Source: Erigeron canadensis (Eukaryota > Streptophyta > Magnoliopsida > Asterales > Asteraceae). Taken from it: a stretch of 64,000 nt of DNA. The stretch spans positions 6,384,501 to 6,448,500 of the forward strand of contig NC_057768.1 in the NCBI RefSeq assembly GCF_010389155.1, given 5' to 3'. Both the position numbers and the translations under genes were made by a program. The stretch's first letter is position 1; the number at the start of each line of letters is the position of its first letter. Below, one piece after another: positions 22,921 to 34,640 of the stretch. The notes under the pieces were generated by a model. The model ran no database searches and was not told where the DNA came from. It saw only the letters and a list, made by a program, of their open reading frames with translations.

Positions 22921-25872
22921 ATGAGCGAGGAAAATAGGCCGCCACCTGGTTTTGGGGGAGAAAGCATAGGTCTGAACCGAAATCAAGGCGGCACACCAAT
23001 AACACCTTCATCAGTAGAGGCGACACACGCCTCTACATCAGCTCAACCCCAGATTCGCGATGCATATGTACGACAAAACTATGCCAACATCCTGAGCACT
23101 CTAAGGCATCTCCAAGACGCAGGAGAATTATCAGGAAGGGCAATCAATTTCGATGAAGAATATGACGAGTATAATGGTGATACACCGTCAGGCGGAAGGC
23201 GTAGGCAACCAATGGATCCTCAATCAAGAGTGCAAAGGACCAACAACCAGCCAAGCAATGCAGCGGGATCACAAGATAATACTCAGAACCCAAACAACCC
23301 AGGGTCAAACACCCAGGGACAAGTCAACCTAGGGCCAAACACCCAGGGACAAGTCAACCTCGGGTCAAACACCCAGGGACAAAGCAACCTCAGGTTAAAC
23401 ACCTAGGGACAAAGCAACCTAGGGTCAAACACCGAGGGACAAAACAACCTAGGGTTAAACACCCAAGGACAAAGCAACCTAGGGTTAAACACCCAGGGAC
23501 AAAGCAACCCAGGGTCAAACACCCAGGGACAAAGCAACCCAGGGTCAAACACCCAGGGACAAAACAACATAGAGTCAAATACCCAGGGACAACCCAACCA
23601 AGGTTCAAACAACCAAGGTGGCCAAAACATCCCACAAGGAATACCAAATCCAGGACTGCAACATAATGCGCCAGGATATGTGCATTACACGCAGCACACC
23701 AATTTTCCACAGTACTCGGCAAGTTCACTTCCGCAGTACCAGATACAAGGAACAGGCACCTCAGGGTACTATAATCAGGGAACATTCACTCAAAACCTTC
23801 AGAATGAAGGCCAGGGAATGAACATGGCAGGATACCAACAGAACCCCCAAAGCCAATTTAATCAAGGTTTCTCTACCAACATACAAAGACCCAATATACC
23901 AGGGACACGAAATTTTACCCAGGGTCCACAAACGCAGGGTAGTGGTCAAGACTACGGACCCCAAGCAAACCAAGCTACACCGCAGGTGCAAGCAGGACCT
24001 CCTCAAAACCAACCCCAGCAAGGATTCCAGATGCCAGGACAGGTCCCAGGAGCACATTATCAGAATACAGGACCTCAATAAGGCCAGGGTTACAACCATC
24101 ACTACCTAAATAACCCAGGAACCAATAACCAGGGGTATGAGCAATACTATCAGGCTGGGGGTCCAAACTTTAACACCTACGGAACAAACATTTGGGGACC
24201 AGACACCTACCAAACTCTGCAATCATACCAACAAAGCATACCCAGACCATTTAGCCTCAGCAGGATGCCAACAAAGTCACCATTCGCAGAATGGATAAGG
24301 AACCATCCATTGCCAGCAAATATGAAATACCCAGCACATCTCGGAATGGCAAAGATGACCCAGACGATTTCTTGCAAAGATTTGAAGGAACAGCAGAAAT
24401 GCAAAACTGGATCGAGCCAGTGGCGTGCAAGGCATTCAGAATGGGATTAATGAACGACGCCAGAGAATGGTTGGGTAGCTTAACGGAAGGATCGATAAAC
24501 AGCTTCGATGAACTCAAAACAAAGTTTTTATCACATTTCTGCCAACAGAAGAAGCATAAAAAGACACATGTGGCAGCACACAACATCAAACAAAGAGAAA
24601 ACGAAATCTCTAGGGACTTCATAGAAAGGTTCACTGTGGAGTCACAAGAAATCACAGGATTGCCAAAGTCACAGAGGGTTTCGGGGCTCATACATGTTTG
24701 TCGGAATAGAGAGTTGGTCGAATGCTTTAAGTACAGACTTAGCAGAAACATTCGATGAAGCAAAGAAAAAAGCCCACAAATTCCTAGATACAAAAGAGAT
24801 TGGAGCAAGCAATTTGGATGATACGAGATACAAAAAGGGAAAATGGCAACCGAACAAAGATCAACAAAGGTACGACCCATACAATAGGGAAGAAAAAAGA
24901 AAAGATTATAATATATCACTCCCAGATATGACAAAGACTCCAAAGGAAATATTGCTCACAGAGGCAGTAGGGAAAACATTCTCCATCCCAGCAAAATTAA
25001 GCGAAAGGGGAAGGAGAGATAAAGATAAATATTGTGATTTCCACAATGATACAGGGCACGATACAAACTCGTGTATACAACTGAGGAAAGCAATCGATGA
25101 AGCCATTAAGACAGGAAAACTGGCACACCTGGTAAAAGGAATCCAACAACAACCAAGGGAAAAAGCAGAAGAGTCTGGGGAGCAGAAAAACAATAATACC
25201 CAGGCAACAATTTATACAATACGAAGGGAAAGACAAGTCGAGAAAAGAAAGGGAGTTGATGCATTAGTTCAGAGCGTAGGAGAAATTTTATTCCCCCCAA
25301 TATTGGGAACAAATGTCTCGGATGATCCAATAACAATACAAGCAATACTGCAAGAAAGATGGGTAGATAAGATCCACATCGACGATGGAAGCGATTGCAA
25401 CATACTGTACGAGCATGCGTTCCCAGGGGATAATCCACTCCTGCGTATCTTATCATCACCCCCAGGCACTTGGCTAATAAGTTTCTCTGGTAATAAAACT
25501 CAACCTGCGGGAAAAATTACCCTCGCAGTCACAATTGTTGCAGGACCACGTAGGAGGACAGAGGAGCTAACGTTTATGATAATCAAAGGATCCTCACCCT
25601 ACAATGCAATCCTGAGAAGACCAGCACTCCAAAAGTTTGGAATGATACCCTCTGTAATACATAACATGGTCAAATTTCAAACGAAGGATGGGATCGCAAG
25701 CATCCGGGGAAGTTATGAACCACCAAGCGTCCATGGGCGAACAGGCACAAGTATGCCAATAAAGAAAAGGAAGCTAGGAAGAGAAGAAGGGGAACTTGCA
25801 AATACATTTCACAAAATGGAAATACAAAAGCAAGAAGACCCAGAACTCGAAGACGGCACTCCAAAAGCATAA
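22921..25872 (+). pseudogene. Gag-protease polyprotein of the LTR element, broken
   Basis: This encoded the virus-like-particle protein and its maturation protease. From ATG 22921: an N-terminal part with NFDEEYDEYNG; a block of about ten NTQGQSNLGS-type repeats (23307-23600); a long Q/N/P/G-rich tail (23600-24250); the conserved retrotransposon-gag domain (about 24330-24640, with EWLGSLTEGSI and FLSHFCQQK); a knuckle-like CDFHNDTGHDTNSC (about 25030); and an aspartic protease with IDDGSDCN at about 25378-25400. It ends at TAA 25872. Defects: a TAG in the repeats (23403), a TAA at 24079, a frameshift near 24290 and another near 24700. The final 392-codon frame from 24694 is intact. No RT follows the protease. 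Confidence 0.9.
23300..23600 (+). repeat. 30-bp tandem repeat inside gag
   Basis: About ten copies of a 30-bp unit (ACCCAGGGACAAAGCAACCT and ten more bases) keep the reading frame and encode a 10-residue Asn/Gln/Gly repeat. One unit has CAG changed to TAG at 23403. Confidence 0.93.
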
Positions 25873-26286
25873 TAAGTCTATTTATTTTATGTATTTAGAA
25901 CTATTTTCTGTTTCAATGAATTTGTTCAAATAAAATTATGATTCATGGTGAAGAAGGATCGCAACCTCACACACATAATTTTGAAGTGCCAAAAGGCAAA
26001 AAACATTAAAATCATACTCCTATGATTTTGTAAAAATATATGCCTAATTGCTGAAAAAGCAAGTGCATAACCTAAAAATATATGCCTAATTGCTGAAAAA
26101 GCAAGTGCATAACTAGAAAAACAAAATCCTGAAAAAGGTATGAAGATAAAAGCTAAACATGCATAAACATCATATAAAATTGTTCAAGTGACCTGTAGGC
26201 CCAAAACATGAAACCCAAACACACTGGGGGCTAGGAAATATAATATTGTTTTACAGACCATGGCTACATAGCCAATCATTCAAATT
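25873..26286. other. Spacer between protease and antisense gene
   Basis: No coding sequence. A duplicated phrase, AAATATATGCCTAATTGCTG, occurs at about 26033 and 26079 with the same downstream GAAAAAGCAAGTGCATAAC. It also contains CACTGGGGGCTAGG near 26222, which resembles a polypurine tract. Confidence 0.55.
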
Positions 26287-28235
26287 GTTCAGAATTCAAG
26301 AGCAAGAAGTTGGTCCACAGACAAATGAGGATGAGCAGAAAACGAGGCAATCACAGGAAATTCAGCATCTTCCCACTCTTTTGCAGCAGCCTCGACCTTT
26401 TGGGAGGCATTGGCATCATAATCAAGGCGGGATGACAAGTCAACATGACCCTCTTGGCTGAATTCCTCTAGCACCCTCGACCTCTCTTCCAAACGATTTG
26501 CTGAAATACCATCACCAACAGCTTTCAAAACATCAGGATTTGCCAATAAAGACCTGCACACAAAAGGGACATATTCTGATATCACCCTATTACGGTCAAC
26601 TCTCAACTCTTGCAACTGCTTTGATAGGTCTTCGATCAACAACTTGTCGGCCTGAGATTGGGACAACACTCTTGCACTTTCAATGGACTTTGATTGTAAT
26701 TCTGTTTTCAGCTTAGCAATTTCTTCATTCCTGGAAAACAGGGTGGACTCTTGAGACTTTAGAAGGGCTTCTTTCTCCTTCAGCTTATCAACAATAGAAA
26801 CATCTTCACTACACTCTGACAACTTCTTTTCTAGATCAACAACATTGTCATTCAACAAGGACTCCCTGTGTGTACTCTTCTTTAAAGCCTTCACAACACC
26901 TTCAAAACGGAAGCGCATCTTAGTAAGAATTGTACTATGAGCATCACAGTCTTCATCACACCTTCAAAACGGAAGTGCAACTCCAAGGGCTCCATTGACC
27001 TTATTTCATCGGCAGTATGCTTGGGAACTTGGGACCTGAATACCCAATTCGACTCATAAAACTCTGCAGAACAATAAAAGCAAAGGCAGAAGTAAGAAAA
27101 TAATGCAATGAAGAGAAACAGCAGCAGAATGACAAACATTTTTACCTTTTCTTGGAGATGCAGCTTTCCTGGATTTTCTGTTGGAGGCACGAGTCTTCTT
27201 ATTTCCTTCTTCAATGTCATCAGTTGTGGCATGAGCACTAGCAGCAGCAATCTTAGCTCTTTTCAAACGGGCACCAATAGAGCCACCAAGGGGAAGAACA
27301 TTGACTCTTTTCTTACCAGCTTTAGGAATCAAATCAACATCAATAGCTTGGAGCAAAGGTGGGGGACGACTAAGCACTTCACCAATTTCACCATTCTTTT
27401 CACCAAAACTGCCACCACCAGCAGAAGCATTGGGGTTTGGCATTTGGGAGACTTCCTTTGTACCCTTCTTCACACATTTCAGATAAGACATCTCTGCAAA
27501 TAACAAATAAAGACACAATGAAAAAGCATGCAGGGAAGGTACAAAGATCATACAATAGGAGCATACCATTAAATTCTTCCTCTCCTTCAGCAAGAACAGG
27601 AATAAGACCTACTCTAAACAAAAGACCATCCGGATACTGGTAAACAACAAAACCCTCTTTCTCTAAGATATCATAAATCTCACCACAATCATCATCAGGG
27701 ATGAAAATCCTTTCTTCTGAACCTTAAGTCTATTTTTCTCATACAAAGACTCACAATGTTGAGGAAACAAGCTATGGTGCATAAAAACAAAATCATCCTT
27801 CCAGTCACGGATGTCAACTCCACCCTTAATAACACATTCAATACCAGGCCTATTGGCGATGGTAATCCAGTCACCAGCGGCGAAAACACTTAATAACTTT
27901 CTAAACAAAGTAACGGATGGCTCAACACCGTAAGCACGACACACAATCTCAAAAGCAATTATCCTAGCACACCCTAGCGGATGCATCATGGAGATGTGAC
28001 ACTTAAAGTATTTCAAGATTTCAAGGAAAAAACTGGGAAACGGATACCTTAGGTTTCCCATAGTGAAAGTTTTCACATAAATATTAACAAACCCATCCGG
28101 GGGCTTTAAGGCACTCTGAGAATGGGCGGGTACTCGAAAAGATGAATGGTGATCAGGGAAAAATTGATCAACAAAATCCCCGAGGGTGTCGGCATCTACA
28201 ACAGATTTTGTAGCGGCAATACCACGTTTCGCCAT
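26287..28235 (-). pseudogene. Antisense three-exon gene with 'putative gypsy-type transposase' (PF04195-like) domain and coiled coil
   Basis: Minus-strand gene inside the LTR element. Exon 1 28235-27567 starts MAKRGIAAT and holds the PF04195-like domain (LRYPFPSFFLEILKYF, FEIVCRAYGV, IRDWKDDFVF); a one-base slip near 27718 interrupts it. Exon 2 27493-27146 encodes a basic, low-complexity segment. Exon 3 27063 to about 26287 encodes a 200-residue coiled coil ending in SVDQLLALEF. Both introns have GT...AG ends (27566-27494 and 27145-27064). A second slip lies near 26950, beside a short duplication of an FRFEGV motif. Despite the family name, transposase activity has not been shown; the role of such antisense ORFs in Ty3/gypsy elements is unknown. 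It is likely expressed from a promoter next to the 3' LTR. Confidence 0.82.
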
Positions 28236-28562
28236 TTAATCTAGGGTTTATTTAAAAAAGAAGAGATAGAGAAAAAAAAAGATCGTACCTTTGAAGGATG
28301 AAGAATCTCTCTCAAATAGCAACGAACGATTTTGATCGGATCGGAATTATGACCGGTATTGTTCACAAAAAGATATTTATACGACCACTCCAAAGAAAAG
28401 TCGTCGATCAACGTTTCCGGTTTTCGAGATACGCACCCACTATCTCACAAATTAAATACCCCAAACCTACCGAGGGTATTTTCAAAAAAAAAACGCAGAT
28501 GAAGGGCAGATAAGAGTCTAATACGATGATCCTCGCAGAGTCACCCCATTAGACTGGGGGCT
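28236..28562. other. Region between antisense gene start and 3' LTR, with PPT
   Basis: It would hold the promoter and 5' leader of the minus-strand gene. ACTGGGGGCT at 28552-28562 directly before the LTR is the polypurine tract used to prime plus-strand synthesis. Confidence 0.7.
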
Positions 28563-28914
28563 TGATGACGTACCCACCAGGTGCAAGTACCCAGGGTATG
28601 ATCGAAGGGTACGTTCTACTTTCGGTAAACAAGGAAAGGATTTATATCTATCAAGAATCCTATATATTAGGAAAGAAGATCAGAACAAATCTCTTATTTT
28701 TGGAAGAGATATACACGACCCATGAAAACCCTACTTAGGGAATAAGTCATGAACCCCCTATAAATAGCGGGAAGGATGGCTAGAATTATTCATAATCACA
28801 TACACACATTCTTGGCGTACAAAAGGCATAGCCTTACCAAAAGGGAACCGCCAACAAACAACCACAAATACCCCCATTCCTTCTTTCTAGGCAACCGGAT
28901 TGGCTGTACAAACA
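28563..28914 (+). repeat. 3' LTR
   Basis: 352 bp, TGATGACG to TACAAACA, collinear with the 5' LTR. It is followed by the ATTGG duplication. Confidence 0.95.
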
Positions 28915-29060
28915 ATTGGGAAATCTCAATTAACCAACATTTTAAAAAATTTATATAGAAAGAAAATGAAAGACTAAAACATTGATAGACATGTGTATCT
29001 ATATACTATTTATTAAGGTTAATGATAAATAGGCATAATTGGTATGTCTAAAAGTAAGTC

Positions 29061-30124
29061 TAAGGGGCCGTTTGGTTCACAGAAAGTTTTTGATAAAATT
29101 AGAATCTGTCAAAAGAATTGGAATTTGAAGGAATTGAAATTGGAAAGTTTTAAAATTTGTCATGTGTTTGGTTGACAGAATTCAACTAAGGAATCTGAAT
29201 TAAAATTATAACAAATGACAAAATTACCATCATAATAAAACTATAATAATTATAATAATATAATAATTATAAATGAAAGTAATAAAAATTATATTAAATT
29301 AAAAAAATCATAATAAGTTTATAGTTATAACAATAACTGCGATTATATTAAACAAAAATAAAAATTAATAATAAAAATTTTAATAATAATAAATAAAATA
29401 GTAATAATGATAAATAACTAAAAATAATAAATATTTAAATATTAATATGATATAGTTAATAATTCTTAATAATAATAAATAACTAAAATTAAATAAATAA
29501 TATCATTATAAAAATAATAAATATGAATAATAATAATTACAACGACAATATATATTTACTAAATAATAATAAAATGTAATAAAAAATAAATGAAGATTTA
29601 AATCATAATAATAAAATAATATTTTTTTTATATATATAAAATAATTAGATAAAAATATATTAAAAATAATAAAATAAAAGTAATAAAAATAATAATATAA
29701 ATAACTAACTATATAAAGATAATAATATAATACATATTAATATAATTAATAATAACATAAATAATAAAAAAATAACAATATCAATATATAAATAATATAA
29801 ATAATTCTAATATAATTAACAATAAGAAAAATATAATTTATAATAATAATGAATTACTTAATAAATAATAAATTAAATTTATACTATATATAAATATACA
29901 TAAATAATATAAAAATAATAATATAAATAATTAATAAAATACATAATTTAAAAGTAATATAATAATAAAAATATAAATAATTAACAATACAAAAAATAAA
30001 TAATAATTCAAAAAAGATACAAATAGTTACTATAAATAATAATAATAATAGATATAATAATAAAAAAATATAATTTATAATAATAAATAATAATTTAATA
30101 AATAATAAAATTAATATAAAACAA

Positions 30125-30192
<68 letters not shown>

Positions 30193-30409
30193 GATGGAAG
30201 GGTCATCTTGTCAACTATTTGAATTCCTTTAGAATTCAAAACATTCCATGGGTTTTCTGATGGAATTCTAAATTCCATGTTTTAAGGAATTTGATGAAAA
30301 GTATTGAATTACAATTCATTCAATTCGTCCAACCAAACATGGTAAAACATGGAATTCATATTTCAATTCCAATGAATTCCTTATGGTCCTGTAAACCAAA
30401 CGCCCCTAA
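29061..30409. mobile_element. Tourist/PIF-type TIR element with AT-only core
   Basis: The element is 29064-30406 (1343 bp), between TAA duplications at 29061-29063 and 30407-30409. The left end GGGGCCGTTTGGTT pairs with the right end AACCAAACGCCCC. About 150 bp at each end are GAATT-rich and partly inverted. The interior, about 29220-30190, is almost wholly A and T, including (AAT)n at about 30130-30192. A 3-bp TAA duplication suits PIF/Harbinger. No transposase. Confidence 0.82.
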
Positions 30410-30578
30410 AGATAAGGCCATGGCATATTGCATGCATGATGAATGGTACAAATCAAGAGACAGAAAACACATGATACATGTGTCAAACATCTAATCCATA
30501 AGGCATATCTTTAGGCATATGTTTTAAGCATATCAATTATTTTTCTTTTATTAATAGTTAATTAGCTTTAGCTCATTA

Positions 30579-30620
30579 CTAGATTTTAGACCCGTGTCTA
30601 ACACTGGACACGGGGTTTAC
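30579..30620 (-). mobile_element. Helitron 3' terminus
   Basis: On the minus strand an 8-bp perfect hairpin (CCCGTGTC at 30607-30614 and GACACGGG at 30591-30598, read in reverse) is followed by TCTAAAATCTAG and then T. This is a canonical Helitron 3' end. The element extends rightward; its 5' end was not located. Confidence 0.65.
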
Positions 30621-31835
30621 GATATTATCAATATTAGATCGTTATACATTAAGTTCATAATAGCTTATAATTTTGAGATATATGGTTCTAAGTGTTATAC
30701 TTTGTAAATTATAGTACAATAATCACAGTTAAAATGTAAATATACTTGTGATCCTGTACTTAACATTCAAGTATATGTATTTGATCATGATGCAGGACAT
30801 AACACAAATAGGTCTATTTTGAATCACCTGTCCTCTGATAATTAGATAACAATTAGGATTGTTTTCATATTCTTTGATAACAATTAGAACCCTTGATTTA
30901 AGTGACATTTATAACTTTAAAAAACTAAATATATAAATATTGTCGTTCTGAAAAAACAAAATTGCCATGTTGATGATTATAAATATATATATATATATAT
31001 ATATAAGAACTTCTCAAGTTGATGGTTAAAAATATAAATAAGTTAATCAGGGCTCAAAAGTATAAATTATTGATGGAAAACAAAAAAATGTAAATTAATG
31101 AGACTTTTTTTCTACAAATTAATATAAATATTAATATAATAATATATTTGGATAATGATTATTATGATTTTTAATTTATAGTTAATCTAAATGATGACAT
31201 AAGCGAGAGTCAATTTGATAAAATTAAGTGACTTTTGATTAATAAATTGTTGATTCAACTGTGTTATAGTATACATTAAGATAAGATGCACTAATATTAT
31301 AAGATGCACTGATAAATAATATTTAGATGGTTATTATCAAATGTTATCTTTAGCTTATCTGTGTTACTATGTTTACATTTTGTACATTTGATTTAAGTAT
31401 ATATAATAATACAAATAAGTTTTAAAAAAATCAAACAAACATTTTAGTAGTAATCATCTAACATTGAAGATAAGTAGATAACGTTTATGAAAACTGTGAC
31501 AATTAATAATTTTGATACTACAATGATCTATCCACTGCACTAACTACTTAAGGCTCTCGGTACAAAGTACAAACAAACATATAGTCATTTGGCGAGCGAA
31601 TATGTTGAGGCGCTCAGCGAGTCGTTCATCTCAAAATTATAATCATCTTTAGCAAAAGACGTACGGAATTGGTTACTTATGGCTCTTTTCAAAACGCAAC
31701 TGATGGTATTTTGAACACAAGATCAAATCATTGGGTTCTTTAACTTCTTTTAGATAAAAAAAAAAAAAAACAAAGTAGCTGGTGCGATCTGAAAATTGAG
31801 ATGGAAGGATTGGAAAGAATGTTGAAATTCAGTGA
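30621..31835. other. AT-rich sequence, probably Helitron body and decayed repeats
   Basis: It contains a (TA)n run at about 30986-31005. No coding frame is recognised. Confidence 0.35.
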
Positions 31836-31837
31836 AG

Positions 31838-31975
31838 GTATTTTATGATGATTTGTATATCATCTGTTTTTGACCGTATACCACTAAATGTGCTTTAGAT
31901 TGTTGTACAGTACAATAGTATATAACATGTTTAGTGGTGTACGGTTAAAATCTGGTGGTGTACAAATCACTTTCC
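31838..31975. mobile_element. Small hairpin MITE
   Basis: The left arm (GATGATTTGTATATCATCTG, ACCGTATACCACTAAATGTG) and right arm (CATGTTTAGTGGTGTACGGT, GTGGTGTACAAATCA) are inverted copies around a centre near 31905. Target duplication was not resolved. Confidence 0.6.
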
Positions 31976-32264
31976 ATATACGTATGGTTTTTGTTGTACA
32001 TTATATACCCCGTTGTTCTTTATATATGCCTTTAACTCCTTGCTGAAGAGTGTTTTTGGTTTTAATTCATTTGAATCTTCAAATGACAAATAAAAAAAAA
32101 TATAGAGTTTTCATTGCAACATTGACTAACTTCACTTTTTGTTCGAAGTTGCGTTGACTCCTTTGATCCCTAACTAGCTATTTCTAGTTCTTACCAAATC
32201 ATATTCTTCTCTTATGGAGAAACTTGAGTGTTACGTTATTTATACTCGTAGTCACTAGCACTGT

Positions 32265-32445
32265 TGTAAAACTCACCGAGTAGAGCCAAGTACTCGTTAC
32301 AAGGTAGGATGTCGAGTAGACCCGAGTCGGCCGATTATTCCGAGTACTCTCCGACTTGGCCACTTTGACCCCCGAGTACTCACCGCATATACCCGAGTAC
32401 TCTCAACTCACTTGTCGACCGACCTGGGAACGATTAGCGACTTTC
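32265..32445. repeat. Cluster of CGAGTACT-type words
   Basis: CCGAGTACT, CGAGTAGA and close variants occur eight or so times in 180 bp of GC-richer sequence. Multiple short motifs of this type are common in subterminal regions of hAT-like transposons, but no end was found. The 85-codon frame starting at 32412 matches nothing recognised. Confidence 0.45.
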
Positions 32446-33120
32446 GCAACCTTGGTACTTGGATTTCAATAGGACTATATATATCGTTTATCATTGCATA
32501 TAAAAGAAGTACATTTATGGCAATCGTTCATACATCCCCTTCCACTTTGTTGGTCTTTTATTGTGCCATGTACGTAAGGACCATGAAAGGTACGCATAGG
32601 TATTCCGAAGGGAAAAGTGAAAATAGAATGGTCCAAGAATTGAAGAAGCTAGATAGTCATTCCGATTAATTATTTTTTTAATATGGATTTTTCGAGAGTC
32701 TTAAGTTTCATCTAAGATATGCGTGTAATTTAAGAGTATGAGTAGATTAGAATGCCGTTCTAAAAATAAATAAATAAATTTTTAAAAACTAAAAAAAAGG
32801 AACATTTGGTTCATGGATTTCATATACTAATATTTGAAATGCAAGGGAATTGAAATTTTCCAGGACGCGAAACCTAATCTTCGATTCAAATATTTTTTTA
32901 AAATAACTATAAAACGAAAAAATTGTTCTATTTTGCTTTGCTTTTGTAATTCCGTTTGTTTTCTACTCATAAATTGTTAACATTTAAAACTCATTTGACA
33001 TTTTCAAGTAGAGGGATAAAAATATGTGGTTATCATATTCTTAACCTAGGTTTAAAAACTTTCACATTTTTAAAATTTTAATCTATAAAATAAAAATGAG
33101 ACCAAACATTTATTAATTAT

Positions 33121-33367
33121 ACTAGCACGTTACCCGCACAATGTGGCGGTTTTCGTGGCGACGACTGTGTGGTGGTGAGGGACGGCTGTTAGTGGTAGTT
33201 GTGGCGTCGAATGATGTTAGATTATTGATGTATGTAAAGGATTAATGTGGATATTTTAAAAGAAAAATGGCTGATAGTGTTATATATATCCATTAAAGGT
33301 ATTTTAGTCATTTTCTCCCCATGTAATTTTTAACATGAGGTTATTTTCTTTATTATATAATATAGAT
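33121..33367 (-). mobile_element. Mini-Helitron, copy 3 (best preserved)
   Basis: 245 bp (33122-33366) inserted between A (33121) and T (33367). On the minus strand it starts TCTATATTATATAA and ends GTAACGTGCTAG. Helitrons insert between A and T, start with TC and end with CTRR, and all of these are met here. The interior has GGTGGCG-type words near its 3' end. No protein. Confidence 0.8.
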
Positions 33368-34488
33368 AATAAATATTAAAATTCTTTTTATTTGATAAAA
33401 GAGGATCCAAAAAATTAAAAATCTTTAAACAAACTGCCAAGTGGTAGCCTTTACATTCTCTCAAAACAAACTTTCCTAAAAATATTAGGGATAATAATAA
33501 CAAATAACAAAATATTAAATTAAAATTAATTAAATTTGGCTTTCCCATCATGGACATTGTTGTACGTCTTCTTAAAATTTGGAAATGATATATTGCTATT
33601 GAAATATTTTAATATTGCATTTTTTAAATTGCAACCCACAATCAGGTATGGGTGTTTTTAAAATTATTAACGGTGTTTTACGTTCATAAACACGTCCCAA
33701 TGTAATTGTACTATACAAATGTTGATATTAGATGAGAAGATTACTGAATGTATCTCAAGTATTAATTTTCGTCTTTAAATTAAATGGTTTTTTTATTTTT
33801 ATGGTTCAATTTTTGGGACATTTTTCAAAAAAAAAAAAACAACTAAAATGAGATTATGAGAATTATAAGAATATAGAAAAAAGAAAAAAGGACTTAAGTA
33901 GGGAATATTAGTTTGTAATATGTATTGTGTCATAGGTGAATCATAATCTTTAGTTGCATGCATTATAGCTTCCGAATAATCATAGACATTTTCTTTTTTA
34001 ATATTCTTGTGACTCTTTAGTATTCCCTTGTGTCAACACACCTTTTTTACCACATGGTATATATGTGTTAAATTTTGGGCCAATTTCAGTATACTATCTT
34101 ATCTAGGGATTGTAGTGTAGCAATGGTAGAGTTTTTGGAATGTTACTTTTAGTATATATTTTCTGAGACATTTTTTGTTTCCTCGATTACGATATTCATT
34201 TGGTTGTTTTATCCGCAAATCTTTATCAGCCTTTTTATTTTATTTTTCTTTTGTTTTGAAGTTTTAATTAGAATGTTCGAGTTAAACTCGGGTTGATTAG
34301 CTAGTATTAGTATGTGAGAAAGTCTTTGAGGCTACCCAATAGGTAAGACTCATCTCTCAAGCACTAGTCCCTGTCAGCGTTACATCAACAAAAAACACTC
34401 CAAGGACTAATCCCCCCAAAATGCACCCAATGCACTCATCCTTTAAGGACTAGTTTTGGACCCACCAATTATTTAATTTTATACATTC

Positions 34489-34489
<1 letters not shown>

Positions 34490-34534
<45 letters not shown>

Positions 34535-34535
34535 G
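34490..34535. repeat. (AAT)n microsatellite
   Basis: About fifteen AAT units. Confidence 0.9.
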
Positions 34536-34640
34536 AAAGTATATTTATTTAGAGAAAAAAGAAGTTTATATATTCTAGGGTCATTTTTAAACTAAAATTA
34601 GAGTGTAGGGTAGAAATTGGAAATTTTACACATAAAAGAC

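Larger units (their letters stand above)
22482..28919 (+). mobile_element. Gag-protease-only Ty3/gypsy-like LTR retrotransposon with antisense passenger gene
   Basis: The element is 22487-28914 (6428 bp), with 5-bp target duplications ATTGG at 22482-22486 and 28915-28919. It has two LTRs of about 353 bp, a PBS, gag with a retropepsin-type protease, and a PPT. No reverse transcriptase, RNase H or integrase motif occurs anywhere between the LTRs. The 2-kb segment before the 3' LTR carries a three-exon gene on the minus strand. It is therefore non-autonomous and would need pol from a partner. The gag style and the PF04195-type passenger are features of the Tat branch of Ty3/gypsy; assignment to that branch is inferred. 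Confidence 0.93.

Noticed and set aside
23390..24166. Minus-strand frames across the gag repeat (repeated Cys/Leu/Phe/Pro units)
   Set aside because: Shadow of the 30-bp tandem repeat, which is coding on the plus strand.
26213..26235. CACTGGGGGCTAGG as a second polypurine tract suggesting an internal LTR element end
   Set aside because: It is not followed by an LTR start; at most it is a central or relic PPT.
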